From the NCBI RefSeq assembly GCF_026262505.1, contig NC_067207.1:4100252-4164251 (forward strand): 64,000 nucleotides of DNA, written 5' to 3'. A program made the position numbers and the translations under genes. Of this stretch, positions 30,206 to 41,227 are shown piece by piece. The notes beneath the pieces were generated by a model. It was not told the origin of the DNA and made no database searches. It saw only the letters and a list, made by a program, of their open reading frames with translations. This stretch comes from Trichomonas vaginalis G3. Its lineage: Eukaryota > Parabasalia > Trichomonadida > Trichomonadidae. How positions within the stretch are numbered: position 1 is the stretch's first letter; each line of letters starts with the position of its first letter.

Positions 30206-31338
30206 TTATGCCTCAGCATTGACATTTTCTTCAGCCTTTTCGTCAACTTTATCTGTTGTCTTTTCGTTATCCAAATCCTTGGCATCGGCATCATCCTTTT
30301 GGTCACTGTTTGGATCACTATCATGGTCAAGAGCTTCTACAGTGTCAGGCTCATGAATAACAAAGAAGCCGAAAATTGTACCAGCAATAACGACAATACC
30401 ATAAAACAAGAAAGTTCCGAGGGAACCTATCTTAGATTTTGTCATTGCAGGAGAAGCATAAACAATGATGAAAGAGAATAACCAAGATGTCATACCGTTA
30501 ATGGAAGAAGCCATTGGTCTGACAGCAAGAGTGAATCTTTCTGGAGAACAATACCATGGCATTGGTGCAAGGCCTAAACCGAACAATGTTCCAGTCATAT
30601 TTTGAGTTGAATCCGAACAAAATAAGAGATGCAGCGCATACAACGCCTGAAATGCACCACATTGCCTTTCTGCCCAGACACTTAACTAAACCACCTGAGA
30701 AGAAACAAGCGATAAGTTGAGCAAGTGTAGCAATAGTTGATTGAATACCTGCTGGAACACCTTCAATCTTAGCTTTATCGAAAAGCTGAGAAAGATCTGA
30801 GAGAATAGCATTAATGCCTGAGAATTGCTGTGTCAGAATAATGAGGATGAGGCATGTAAGATTCCAAATGTACTTAACTTGGAAAATTGACTCCTTTGTT
30901 TGATTTTCTTCTTCATTGGAAACATCACGCTTGCGAATAGCTTCTTTAGGAATAAGGAAGATCAAGAAACTTTGAACAACATGTGAGACAATACTGTAGA
31001 ATGAAACCTTGAAGGATTCTGATTACGAAACCCATCCAAAAGAGTTTTTCTGTCATGAATACTAGAATGAGCCACAAAATAACGCTAGCAATATTAATGA
31101 TTAAAGCAACATACCTACGACCAACATTAAACTTGAAAAGTAACGATGGAATATAAGGACCAATAGCACCTGTGAGCTGTGTGATAGCTACGAAAAGTCC
31201 CCAGTTATCTGGAAACGTGTTCCAATGTTTTCTGAAATAATATGCTGCTGGAGATGGATATCCAATGATATATCCAAAACCTAATGGCGTGAAACATACG
31301 ATGGCTGCATATAACAGCTCCCTTTTGAAGAATGACAT
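30206..31338 (-). pseudogene. MFS sugar (hexose) transporter, broken
   Basis: Three frames in minus-strand order (31338-30946, 30965-30498, 30643-30206) encode successive pieces of one sugar porter. The N-terminal piece has the first helices and the loop FNVGRRYVAL, equivalent to GRR after TM2. The middle piece has the central loop and QQFSGINAILSDLSQLF, the TM7 motif of hexose transporters, followed by GRKAMW. The last has GLAPMPWYCSPERF, equivalent to GPxPWxxxPEIF, and an acidic tail. At least two frameshifts are needed, and the piece between TM4 and the central loop (TM5-6) is missing, as is part of TM8-9. Confidence 0.85.
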
Positions 31339-32263
31339 TTATTAATATTCGCTTCTGTGATAAATGAACTAATAAAGCTTTCAATCTCTGATCGTTTTTT
31401 CGCTCTCAAAAAATTGATATAGGTATGGGAATAATCATCATTTACTATTTGCTTTATAATAGAAGGAAGGTTGAAATAATGAAATGAAAGAAGATCGGCC
31501 ATTCGATCTATTAATTTCCTAAAGCATCACATCAATTAAATTCAATAGGGGATTTGAAATTTGACGGTGACATGTTCTGAAAATTTGGATTGGTCTCAAT
31601 TAATTTTGTTAAATATTAGTACGCGTAAAATTTTGTATATAGTAAAATTGATCTATTTATGCCGGGAGAATAAGAAAATTTTGCAAATTACCTCAGACTT
31701 TTCAGAGGATTGAGTGGCAACTCAATCCTCTGAAATAGTCTGTGGTAATTTTTAGTCTCTACACTATTTCAATATAAGCTCCATTTTTAAACAGTTTTTA
31801 AAAATCGAGCATTGAAAAGTGTGATGAGACTTGAGAATTTATGACATTATTAGATTGAAAGTAGATATTTGACAGAAATTCGACCACACAAGTTAGAAAA
31901 TGTTCTCAATACTTTTAAGAAAGTTTGTTTAATAAGGATTATCCGTGATTTCATCAAAATATTACAAAAATCCAATTAAAATTGTTTTTAAAAACAAATT
32001 TTATGAATACCATTTATCTACACTGTGCATTCATATTATAATACATTATGAATTAAGAGTGTTACAGGTTAGAAAAATTAATTATTTTTGAAGAACTCAC
32101 TTTAGCATAAAATTATCGTAGGTATAAATCAACTTAGGAGAACAAATAATTATGGCTTGCATAGTTTGTAATATTTTGGTTCATAAAGTTTATATTGTCT
32201 CAAATAAAAAAAATTATTATCTTATTTTCATTATAGGGATGTTATATTTGAAGAGAATGTAAA
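31339..32263. other. intergenic with the second double stem-loop element
   Basis: Between the broken transporter and the GAC tRNA. Apart from the element at 31686-31831 the DNA is plain AT-rich spacer. Confidence 0.5.
31686..31831. repeat. double stem-loop element, copy 2 (146 bp)
   Basis: Hairpin 1 has arms 31686-31714 and 31721-31750 with loop TGGCAA. Hairpin 2 spans 31754-31831, with arms beginning AGTCTC and ending GAGACT. It shares TTTTCAGAG, CTCTGAAATAGTC and AAAATCGAGCATTGAAAAGT with copy 1 at 13833-13980. Base changes in one arm are matched in the other (for example GAGGATTGAG/CTCAATCCTC against GAGAATTGAG/CTCAATTCTC in copy 1). Confidence 0.85.
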
Positions 32264-32335
32264 GTCCCAGTAGTATATTGGTTAGAATAGATCCTTGACA
32301 CGGATCAGAGGCCAGTTCGATTCTGGCCTGGGACA
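32264..32335 (+). tRNA. tRNA with anticodon GAC (Val by code)
   Basis: Acceptor arms GTCCCAG/CTGGGAC pair perfectly. Anticodon stem GATCC/GGATC is perfect and encloses loop TTGACAC, giving anticodon GAC, which reads GUC/GUU (valine). T arm GGCCA/TGGCC with AGTTCGATTCT as box B. Eukaryotes usually read these codons with AAC, so the G34 form is unusual. The D arm TAGTATATTGGTTAG looks like that of tRNA-Asp. A T-run follows at 32336. Confidence 0.82.
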
Positions 32336-32623
32336 TTTTTTCTCAAATATTTTTTTCTTTGATTTTATTCTGAATTCCACATTCGAATTCTTCAAAATAT
32401 CAAGTATCTTACCTTTACAATTGATTAAAAACAATTTGGAAAAAGAATTTTGATTGAAATCCGAATTTATTCAATTTTAAAATTTTGAATGGATAAAAAT
32501 TTTTATAGTTTTACATAAATTTTTTGATAAATTTCATCAAAAACAGCACTTATCACAATATTTTAGACCGGAGAAAATGAAACATATCAGTCACATATTT
32601 CATTCTCTCATGTTAATCATAAT

Positions 32624-35600
32624 ATGAATCCAAAATCAAGTGGTGTTGAAATCACTGACAACGGCGGTGGGAGTTTTACTGTCACAGTCGAGTCTGGTAC
32701 TCCCGATTTTACATTTCGCGATCGATCAGACGTTGTATCAGTCAATACCGTTGGTTGCACTAATTTACCAAGTAATTGTTTCTACAACTGCACATTTCGC
32801 GAATTCACTGCAGACCAATCTCTCACTACTATTGGCTCGTATGCATTTTACAAATGTAATAACTTAGAAACGATAACAACACCATCTATGTCTAAAATCG
32901 AAGACAACTCATTCTCATTCTGCACAAAACTGAAAACATTATCATTTCCAGAAAGTATGACATACATTGGGGACTCATGTTTCACAAACTGCACTCAAAT
33001 CACAGATCTTTCATTTGGGGGCAGCATCACACACTGTGGAAGTTCTTGTTTCTCAAACTGCGATTCACTGATTAATTTAACATTCAACAACATTGATCTT
33101 AGCGATAATTCATTGAGTGGAATCACATCTATCGAAAACTTTGTTATTAAAGGAAGAATTTCTAAAATCAATTCAGCAAATATGGATCCATTAAAAAACT
33201 ATGTCAAGAAAATAGAAATAAACCAAGCATTTCCAGATGAAATTTTTGGCAAAGCAGATGATTACGAATACGCAAATTCGGGTTGGAGTACTGTTTATAA
33301 TACAAACACAGACTTATTTTCAAATTTTATTAAACTTGAGTTTTTTCAAGTAAATACAAACTTTTATTATGCAGATAGAATTTTTAACAACTGTCCATTA
33401 TTAACTCATTTTATTATTCGAGGAAGTTTTTGCCATTATATATTTTGCTGGGATGTTTCTGAATGCAGGGATAGGCCATATGAAGGGGCTCGTTCTTTTC
33501 AAAATACACATATCAAATATATAGAGGTTAATAAATTTTTAACAGTTCTTGGTAGTGACTTGAACTGGTTAAATGATGCAATTTATATTAATATTTCTCA
33601 TTTTTATATCCCAGATGAATTTGGTTCTAAAGGATACTCTGGTAGACCTCCTTTCATTCCTTTATCACAGAATGTTAAGGAAATATACGCATCATCAAGA
33701 TTTTTTTATTATATAATTCTTCCAAATGATCTTCCATATTTAAACATTTTAACAATTAATAGAATTGATTATTCAGATGAGCTTGGTTATACATACAGAT
33801 ATGATATTATTCAAAATTCTAACCCTCTTTTATTTCTTAACTGCTCAAATGCCAGGAATCTCAAAGAAGTGAGATGTGCCAACAAATCATATGAATTTGA
33901 TATAGGTTCATATGGATTTTATAATTGTTATAATTTAGAAGTCATTGACCCAAACATTAATATCAGTGGTGAATGGATTTTTTACAATTGTTCCAAATTG
34001 AGAGAAATCAGTGTAAGTGGTACATTATTACCAAATGCTATTTCAAATTGTGAAAATCTCAAACTAATTCATTTTAATAATGTTTCATTAGAGGAAACAA
34101 GTTGTATTTCCGAATGTCCAAATTTAGAGATATTAGATTTTTCTAAAGTTTCATCTTTCTCAACAGTGCCAAATTCATTTCTCGGACTTAAAAATATCAC
34201 AGTTCTTCATCCATTGAGATTAATAGGTTCTAATTGGATGAATGAAATAGAAAATGTGAGTGTAATATTACCTAAAGGGCTTTCAAATGTGAATAATAAT
34301 GCATTTTCAAATTGTCACACCTTAGTTAATATTGATATTCAAGATGTAACTACAATAGAAGAAAGAGCATTTTATTCATGCACTTCTTTGAAATATATAA
34401 AACATTCTAATCATATTATACAAATCTCAGATTATGCATTTTGGAAATGTACATCACTTTTAGAATTTCAATTTGGAGATCAAATTCAAACTATTGGTTC
34501 CTGTGCTTTTGCTTATAATATATTCCATACTATCACTATTCCTTCATCAATCCAAACTATTAGTTCACAAGCATTTATTTACTCGAGCAATCTTGATACA
34601 GTAATTTTTATGAAATCACCATCTATAATCGAAACACAAATTTTTTCATCATGCAATTTATTAAAGAATATAACATTTGTTTCATCCGATTCCGACGTTG
34701 AAATCGCTCCAAGTGCATTCTCCGACAATCCGAAATTAGAATATGTTCGATTGCCGTCTACATTGAAAACTCTAGGCGATTCGTCCTTCATGAATTGCGT
34801 TGCTCTTCCTACCATAACAATCCCAGATTCAGTCACAACAATTAATAATAAAGTCTTTACGAACTGTAAAACATTAACATCCATTCAACTCTCAAATACA
34901 TTAACAACAATTGGTGAATCAGTTTTCATGGATTGTACTTCTCTTCCTTCAATAATAATTCCAAATTCAGTTACATCAATCGGAACAACAATCTTCAAGA
35001 ATTGCATCTCACTAACAAATATTGAACTCTCGAATAACTTGGCAACAATTAGTGTTTCAGCATTCATGCATTGCACTTCTCTTCCTTCAATAACAATTCC
35101 AAATTCTGTGACAACAATTGATAATTCTGCTTTCATTGACTGCACTTCTCTTAGATCCATTCAACTCTCAAATAGCTTGATAACTATTGGTTCCAAATGT
35201 TTTTATAATTGCGCAGCATTGGACCAATTAACAATTCCTGACTCTGTTGAAATTATTGACACTGAAGCATTTTCAAAATGCAATTCATTGAGTAGCATCG
35301 TTTTATCATCTTCATTAAGAGAAATCCGATCATCTGCATTTTTCAGATGCACAAATCTTAACAATGTTGTTATTCCTAATTCAGTTCAAACAATTGGAAC
35401 TAATGCATTTATGAACTGTGAAAATATGAAAACATTCACATTCAACAACAACATTCGAGTTATTGAAACAAGTTTGTTTGAGAATTGCTATCATCTTGAA
35501 ACGATCACATTACCAACTTCTACAACGACAATCAAGAATCGAGCATTTTATTCATGCCGAGATCTTGAAACAGTAATAATGAGTGATGGTGTTACAGATA

Positions 35601-36199
35601 TTCAAGAAGAATCATTTTCACAATGTACCAGCCTGAAAAATATTAACTTACCAAAATATCTTCGTCAAACAAAACGTAATATTTTTAATAATTGCCAATC
35701 ATTAACAAACATTACATTTCCCGAAAATATTGATAGAATAACCAGTTTTACATTAGCATACTGCTCGAATCTATTAGAAATTACAATTTCACCTAATTGC
35801 CAGGTTCTCACAGATGCATTTAAAGGATGCATAAATATCAAAACCATCAAAGTTGGAGGAAATGCAGTATTTTCAACTAATTGTTTTGATTCATCTATAA
35901 ATCGTAGTATAAATATTTACTATAAAGGAGTTCAAGATACAACTAGTAATGACCACAGAAATGAAGTAAATAGAATATATTATAAAATATTTGCTGGTTG
36001 TGGATATAAACCCGATTCTTATTGCGATATAACAGTTGGTAAACCAACTGAATGCAGTCCTGTTTGTCCCCAATGTCCAGATTTCCCTCAATGTCCCCCT
36101 TGCATTCAAAACGAATGTCCTAGTTGCAACTGTTTCTTCTCAGCAATCAAAAATGGACGACATTCAACAATAATCTTTCTTCTTGCTAGAAATAGATAA
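32624..36199 (+). CDS. BspA-type leucine-rich repeat protein (1191 aa)
   Basis: About 40 TpLRR/BspA-like repeats of roughly 23 residues with the consensus LTSIxxPxSVTTIGxxAFxxC. The clearest run is residues 700-960, for example SVTTIDNSAFIDCTSLRSI. The central part (about 190-480) is more divergent and Tyr/Asn-rich. The protein ends in a Cys/Pro-rich stretch (CSPVCPQCPDFPQCPPC) followed by only about 25 residues. BspA-like proteins are the largest surface family in trichomonads and are linked to adhesion. Here I see no signal peptide after MNPKSSGVEITDNGGG and no membrane helix after the Cys/Pro stalk, so the route to the surface is unclear. An initiator-like TCATAA precedes the ATG by 6 nt. 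Confidence 0.9.
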   Translation: MNPKSSGVEITDNGGGSFTVTVESGTPDFTFRDRSDVVSVNTVGCTNLPSNCFYNCTFREFTADQSLTTIGSYAFYKCNNLETITTPSMSKIEDNSFSFCTKLKTLSFPESMTYIGDSCFTNCTQITDLSFGGSITHCGSSCFSNCDSLINLTFNNIDLSDNSLSGITSIENFVIKGRISKINSANMDPLKNYVKKIEINQAFPDEIFGKADDYEYANSGWSTVYNTNTDLFSNFIKLEFFQVNTNFYYADRIFNNCPLLTHFIIRGSFCHYIFCWDVSECRDRPYEGARSFQNTHIKYIEVNKFLTVLGSDLNWLNDAIYINISHFYIPDEFGSKGYSGRPPFIPLSQNVKEIYASSRFFYYIILPNDLPYLNILTINRIDYSDELGYTYRYDIIQNSNPLLFLNCSNARNLKEVRCANKSYEFDIGSYGFYNCYNLEVIDPNINISGEWIFYNCSKLREISVSGTLLPNAISNCENLKLIHFNNVSLEETSCISECPNLEILDFSKVSSFSTVPNSFLGLKNITVLHPLRLIGSNWMNEIENVSVILPKGLSNVNNNAFSNCHTLVNIDIQDVTTIEERAFYSCTSLKYIKHSNHIIQISDYAFWKCTSLLEFQFGDQIQTIGSCAFAYNIFHTITIPSSIQTISSQAFIYSSNLDTVIFMKSPSIIETQIFSSCNLLKNITFVSSDSDVEIAPSAFSDNPKLEYVRLPSTLKTLGDSSFMNCVALPTITIPDSVTTINNKVFTNCKTLTSIQLSNTLTTIGESVFMDCTSLPSIIIPNSVTSIGTTIFKNCISLTNIELSNNLATISVSAFMHCTSLPSITIPNSVTTIDNSAFIDCTSLRSIQLSNSLITIGSKCFYNCAALDQLTIPDSVEIIDTEAFSKCNSLSSIVLSSSLREIRSSAFFRCTNLNNVVIPNSVQTIGTNAFMNCENMKTFTFNNNIRVIETSLFENCYHLETITLPTSTTTIKNRAFYSCRDLETVIMSDGVTDIQEESFSQCTSLKNINLPKYLRQTKRNIFNNCQSLTNITFPENIDRITSFTLAYCSNLLEITISPNCQVLTDAFKGCINIKTIKVGGNAVFSTNCFDSSINRSINIYYKGVQDTTSNDHRNEVNRIYYKIFAGCGYKPDSYCDITVGKPTECSPVCPQCPDFPQCPPCIQNECPSCNCFFSAIKNGRHSTIIFLLARNR

Positions 36200-36494
36200 G
36201 TAAATTTTAAGTTTATAAAATTATATTCTTTATTGCAAGTATATTTTTCCCCTCTTTAAACTTGGTGTAAGAGATTTCCTATTTTTTGCATTAATATTTC
36301 TTAGATAAGGCAGAAATTGACTTATTCCAAAAAGAAAAATACAAAATCCTAGAATATTACAATTAACCTTAGCCATCAATTTGAACAAGATACTTCTTTG
36401 ATATGGCTAACTATGAGAATGTTCTCTTGCCTTGAAAATAGTTTATTGAAAAGAAGCTCAATCTAACTTCATCTGAATAATAAATAGAAGCTTT
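36200..36494. other. intergenic, no gene seen
   Basis: AT-rich 3' flank of the BspA-type gene, leading into the duplicated block. Confidence 0.4.
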
Positions 36495-37437
36495 ATAATG
36501 TTTATCAGTCTAGAGAGACCAGGAGACAGAGCATATGGGATACTACAATGTCCTCTACAACGAAAAAAGGAAGAATGGTGGAAAAGCGTAATCGGGTAAG
36601 ATAAAGGAAGATTAAACAGGAATATGAACAAAGTTTCAGAAAGAATGGATTGTGAAACGGAGTAAGTGTTTGCATTATTATACGAACTCGTCAATCGTAT
36701 TGATAAGAGGTTCATTTTTCTTAAATGGTGGAAGAGCCCACATCTTATGATTATCTCATAGAGGCCAAGTACCGCAACATACAGGATGTTGCTGTAGCCT
36801 CTACATCCAAAAGGGTTACAGGGCGGAAAAGAGAAATCGGACAAGACGAAGAGTATCTCAATCTCAACTTTTCTGTAAAAAGGGTTATTGGGCCGAAAAA
36901 CGAGATTGGGATTCTTTGAACCAAATAAAATGAAATGATTAGTATATTGGTCGCTAAAGAGGCCGAAATTCAAGTTCTTAGCAGGATCCTAAACTTGAAA
37001 TCATATTATTCGCGTGTAAACCTTTCATTTCACTCAAATTTTGAGAGAAAGACGCGAAGAATATGATTTCAAGTTTAATAATTAGTGAGAACGAACAGCG
37101 ATCAAAAATTGAGAAGATTTTTGCGGTTATGATGGTTTTCGAATGGCCATCAATGAGACAAGTTTTGGGCGAATTTAAGGCTTTCAAGACAGCAACGCCC
37201 GGTTTGCTCAGTCCCACACACTCATATAAGATCAGCGCGATCACCATTTTAGGAGGATATCCAAAACGAAACAAGAAATCTGATTTCTTTGAAAAGTTTT
37301 TTTCCCTCGAAATTATGACTTACTGATAGCTTCTTGGTGACATGCAGAGCCTACACACAGACTATCCAAAGAAAAAAGTAAAAATTCCGAAAATTCTTTT
37401 TGATATGGAAAAAGAAAAAAAGCTCCTCCCGTGTGGA
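36495..37437. repeat. diverged duplication block, copy A, ending in a tRNA-Asn fragment
   Basis: Aligns along its length with 37990-38808. Shared landmarks: CAGTCTAGAGAGACCA start, the ~200-bp stretch CATCTTATGATTATCTCATA onward (36745-36900, almost identical), GAGAACGAACAGCGATCAAA and GGAGGATATCCAAAA. It closes with TCCTCCCGTGTGGAT (37421-37435), which is the 3' end of tRNA-Asn seen from the plus strand. A further inverted pair (AACTTGAAATCATATT / AATATGATTTCAAGTT, about 36990 and 37057) is unique to this copy. Base composition is clearly more G/C-rich than the flanks. Short frames exist on both strands but substitutions between copies do not look protein-conserving. Confidence 0.8.
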
Positions 37438-37989
37438 TAAATCAAAGTTTATTCGAAGGAATAAAGTTATTGCCATTGTATGTTCGGAAATTAATTTCAC
37501 GCAGTTTGTAGTATGTGTAATATGAAATCTGATTTCTAAATCTTTTCTTGTCTTTTTAACACATCTTATTCGGCAAGATGTGTTTCAAGACGATACTTGA
37601 GAGAGCTATCGTCTGTGTACTGAAATGAATCTGAACGAATCTTCTCATGGAATCTAAGTTCCATATAAACGACAAAGAAATGAGTAATGAACGGGAGGTA
37701 AAGGCAAATGCAGTCTCGCTCTGCATATCAAGCCGGCAGCCCACGGGAACAGCTGCCCTCACGGTCATTTGCTCATTCAAGCTACAACGGAGATGATCAT
37801 CGGCGGCACCCCGACCATAAGTGCGGTCTACATCTCTTTCGCCATTGGGTGTTAAGAGGCTTTGTAGGTTTTTGCATTGTGTTTGAAGGAAAAGAGAGAT
37901 TATGAGGTGAGTTTCAACAGGAAACATATACAGTAAAGATGTAACTTTCTCGTTGTATCTCTGAGTTTTTGTTGCATTATCAGAAATCT
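37438..37989. other. spacer between duplication copies, with a G/C-rich patch
   Basis: 37700-37860 is roughly half G+C, far above the surroundings, with words such as AAGCCGGCAGCCCACGGGAA and GGCGGCACCCCGACC. It looks foreign to this genome's composition. Frames cross it on both strands, but I recognise no product. Confidence 0.5.
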
Positions 37990-38808
37990 TAAATCTTATG
38001 ATCAGTCTATAGAGACCAAGGGACGCAGTATATGGGATGCTGCAATGTCCTCTACCACCAAAGAGGAAAGCAGGGTGGGAAAGAATAATCGGGTAAGATA
38101 AAGAACAAGGTCTCAGAAAGAACAAAATGTGAAACGGAGTAAACGTTTGCATTATCATATGAACTCGTCAATCGGATTGACAAGAGGTTCATTTCTCTTA
38201 AATGGTGGAAGAACTCACATCTTATGATTATCTCATAGAGGCCAAGTACCGCAACATACAGGATGTTGCTGTAGCCTCTACATCCAAAAGGGTTACAGGG
38301 CGGAAAAGAGAAATCGGACAAGACGAAGAGTATCTCAATCTCAACTTTTCCGCAAAAAGGGTAATCAGGCAGAAAAACGAGATTGGGCTTCTTTGAACCA
38401 AATAAAATGAAATGATCAGTATATTGGTCGCTAAAACGGCCGGGATTCCACTTCTTCGCAGGACCCTTATAATGCTTGAGAACGAACAGCGATCAAAAAT
38501 TGAGAGGATTTTTGCGGCTTTAACGGTTCTCGAATGGCCATCAATGGGACAAGCTTTGGGCGAATTTAGGGCTTCTAGGACCGCCACGCCCGGTTTGAAC
38601 GGTCCCCCGCACTCATACAAGATCAGTGCGAACACTGTATAGGAGGATATCCAAAATGGAACAAGATATCTGATATCCTCGAAAAGTTTTTCCGAATTTC
38701 GACTTACAAATCGCTTCAGGGTGGTGTACAGAGCCTGTAGGCACACTATCCAAAGCAAAAAAGTAAAAATCTTCATATCGAAAAAATCTCCTCCCGTGTG
38801 GATCGAAC
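37990..38808. repeat. diverged duplication block, copy B, abutting the intact tRNA-Asn gene
   Basis: Second copy of the block at 36495-37437, lacking the inverted-repeat insertion. It joins the 3' end of the tRNA-Asn gene (38788-38861, minus strand), so both copies carry tRNA-Asn sequence at the same edge. Inside the block a ~190-bp unit beginning ATGATCAGTCTATAGAGACC is itself repeated in diverged form (about 37997, 38225 and 38412). Confidence 0.8.
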
Positions 38809-38861
38809 ACACGACTTCCAGATTAACAGTCTGACACTCTAACCAACTGAGTTAGGGAGGA
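38788..38861 (-). tRNA. tRNA-Asn (anticodon GUU)
   Basis: Minus strand TCCTCCC/GGGAGGA acceptor arms, discriminator G, anticodon loop CTGTTAA in stem CAGA/TCTG, anticodon GTT. Box B is TGTTCGATCCA. No intron. The 3' edge is shared with the neighbouring repeat block. Confidence 0.95.
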
Positions 38862-38942
38862 TTACATTTAAAGAAAAAAATAATGAATTAAAAATGAAAA
38901 AGCATTAATTTGAATTGTTTACATTTTACAAGAAATCATTAA

Positions 38943-41223
38943 GGATACCCTTACGTGTCAGATTTTTTGCGCATACGAAGAAGTCATGCTAGACATGAGC
39001 TATAAACCTGAAATTTTAGCAACATATTTAAAACTTTTTAAACACAATACACTTTAATATCAAGAACAAAAAATATTCTTTAGAAATTACATAATTATTT
39101 TATGTGAAATCTATATAAAAACATATTTTGCGAGCGTAACTTTTTTCTTAAGCACCTTATATGACTGATAAACTGTGAAGGCACATAATTGTTAATTCAT
39201 AGAGTTGATATGTTTCCAAAATTGAGAGGAAATTTGAAAATTGAATACCCTTTCAATTCAATTTTCAAAAGATATCAGCTCCTTCAATAATTGAAGGACG
39301 ATTTTGATCATTTGCTCTTAAAACAAGTATGCCATGGAGAAAAAAGTTACGCTCGCAAATCTGAAATATAACTATCATATAAAAAAAATTAAATTTTCTA
39401 ATTTTTTACTCTATAGATATTATTGGCCATTTGTGTAATGCATAAAAGTTTATGTCATATGCATACATTTGGAAGTAGGAGACGAGGGAAATTACTTCTA
39501 TGAGGGACTAGGATTTTAAAAATTTCTCTATCGGACTCACCATTCAATTTCTCGAAATTAAAAAAAATCAATAATAGCTAAAATGTATTATGCAACAAAT
39601 TTTCATGTTACACGGTATTTTTTGAACTTCATGACATGAATTTTCTTTATATTATTTTTTTTTTGGATTTTCTATGATTTATGCGATAGGCTGGAACAAC
39701 ATTGTTAAGTGCAATGATATCATTTATAGAGAATCTAAAACTTCAGCATTCAGAACTCGCAACCACAAAAATATTCATTTGCTAAGTAAGTAAAGTTGAT
39801 TAAGTTTCGACACTTAGCTTTTATACGTAAAACCAAGTGTGTATTGTTATTTCTTGTTAAATTATTGAGAAAAAAATAAATTGAAGAGAAACGATACTGA
39901 TTATTGAAATAATATTGAGGGTAGCTGCAGATTTCTTCATTAACATGCCGAAATTTGTTAATCTTGGTTTTCTTCATAAAATCTGTCGAAGCAGAGATTG
40001 AAATAGAATCAATCAGAGTATCCTGTAAATAGACTAAGCATGTAAATCTAGAGTATCCTGTCAGAAAAAATAGACTAAGCATGTAACCCTTTTTTGGTCA
40101 TAAACACTTTTTACCACTTAGTCATACAGATGATCATTAAATTTAAACGAGCACTTTTTGTCAGAATTTATTCTTTTACAAAGACAGAAGATTTTAGTAT
40201 TATTTAATATTAGTGCTGTAGCAAAATTCAAAAAACGGTGAAAATTCAGTGAATTTGTGAATTCACATTTTTTTTTCGACATTTTTCTTGATATATCCAT
40301 GCACATTAAGAACACAGCTTTGATACGCTTAAAAAAAGCATATTTCATATGAAATTGTTAAAGAAATAAACAATTTATATAAAAATTGCACTTATGGGCA
40401 GTTTAGATATATAATTTATATATAACATATATACAAATCCATAGACAAAGTGCAATAACTACAATGTTGTAGAAAATTACAGCAGAAATACTGACTTTTT
40501 GAAGGATAATAAGAATTCTTCTAAATGTTGTATTTTTATAATTTGATTGATTTTTTTTACTATTTCATTAATCTTTTATGAATAATAATTATTTTTAATA
40601 TATGTGCTATTAAAATTTCAAATTTGACTAATATATCTAAGTTATCTGAACGAAACATTTAGAAAATATCATACTTACATTGAAATAGCAAGTAGAGCAT
40701 ATTAATAGCAAGTTTCTTGGCTTTATATCTATCATCTATTGTTGTTTGATCAAACAAAATTCACTCTATTATATGGTGTCAATTAATTAAAACAATTTTT
40801 AATAGTTATTTATTTAGTGCGAATAAGTGCAAACTCATAAATGAATAACTTAATAGTAGAAATGAATTATCGGATATAAATCTCACATTTTGTCCATCAG
40901 AAATACTTTAATTGCATACGCATAACTATTAGTAATACGTCTGGAGTGTCAATTAATAACAATCCCACAACAAGTAAAATTCAGATTTTTATTAAACTTA
41001 TTTTTTCCTAAAAGTTTTCTCAAATTACTATATATACATATGTGGATAAAATAATAGTAATATTGTAAAAAATTAGATAATTTTTTTTATTTGAGAACCT
41101 CTCAAAAGTTCATTCAATTTATCAATTGTTTCAGTTTGATGTATATTCATTTCTGGAGCCTAAAACTTTAGCAATCATGACAATATCATATTCTCTTTCT
41201 AACTACGCAATGTAAGGGTATCC
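38943..41223. mobile_element. TTAA-flanked inverted-repeat element, 2281 bp
   Basis: Ends GGATACCCTTAC (38943-38954) and GTAAGGGTATCC (41212-41223) are perfect 12-bp inverted repeats. Each is flanked by TTAA (38939-38942, 41224-41227), as for piggyBac/Kolobok-type transposons. The interior is very AT-rich. Minus-strand frames of 110 and 76 codons between 39750 and 40348 could be remnants but show no transposase motif. A second, smaller inverted-repeat element (39127-39359) is nested inside. Confidence 0.78.
39127..39359. mobile_element. nested inverted-repeat element with 22-bp ends (MITE-like, 233 bp)
   Basis: TTTGCGAGCGTAACTTTTTT at 39127 is matched by its reverse complement ending at 39359; the arms are 22 bp and perfect. 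Internal hairpins include TTTGAAAATTGAA paired with TTCAATTTTCAAA and TCCTTCAATAATTGAAGGA. No clear target-site duplication, no coding capacity. Confidence 0.72.
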
Positions 41224-41227
41224 TTAA

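Noticed and set aside
36725-36919. 64-codon frame beginning MVEEPTSYDYL, also in copy B
   Set aside because: Both copies keep it open, but amino-acid changes are as frequent as silent ones, so selection on a protein is not supported.
39750-40348. Minus-strand frames of 110 and 76 codons in the TTAA element
   Set aside because: Low-complexity, no transposase motif, one start lies in a short local repeat. Not listed as genes.
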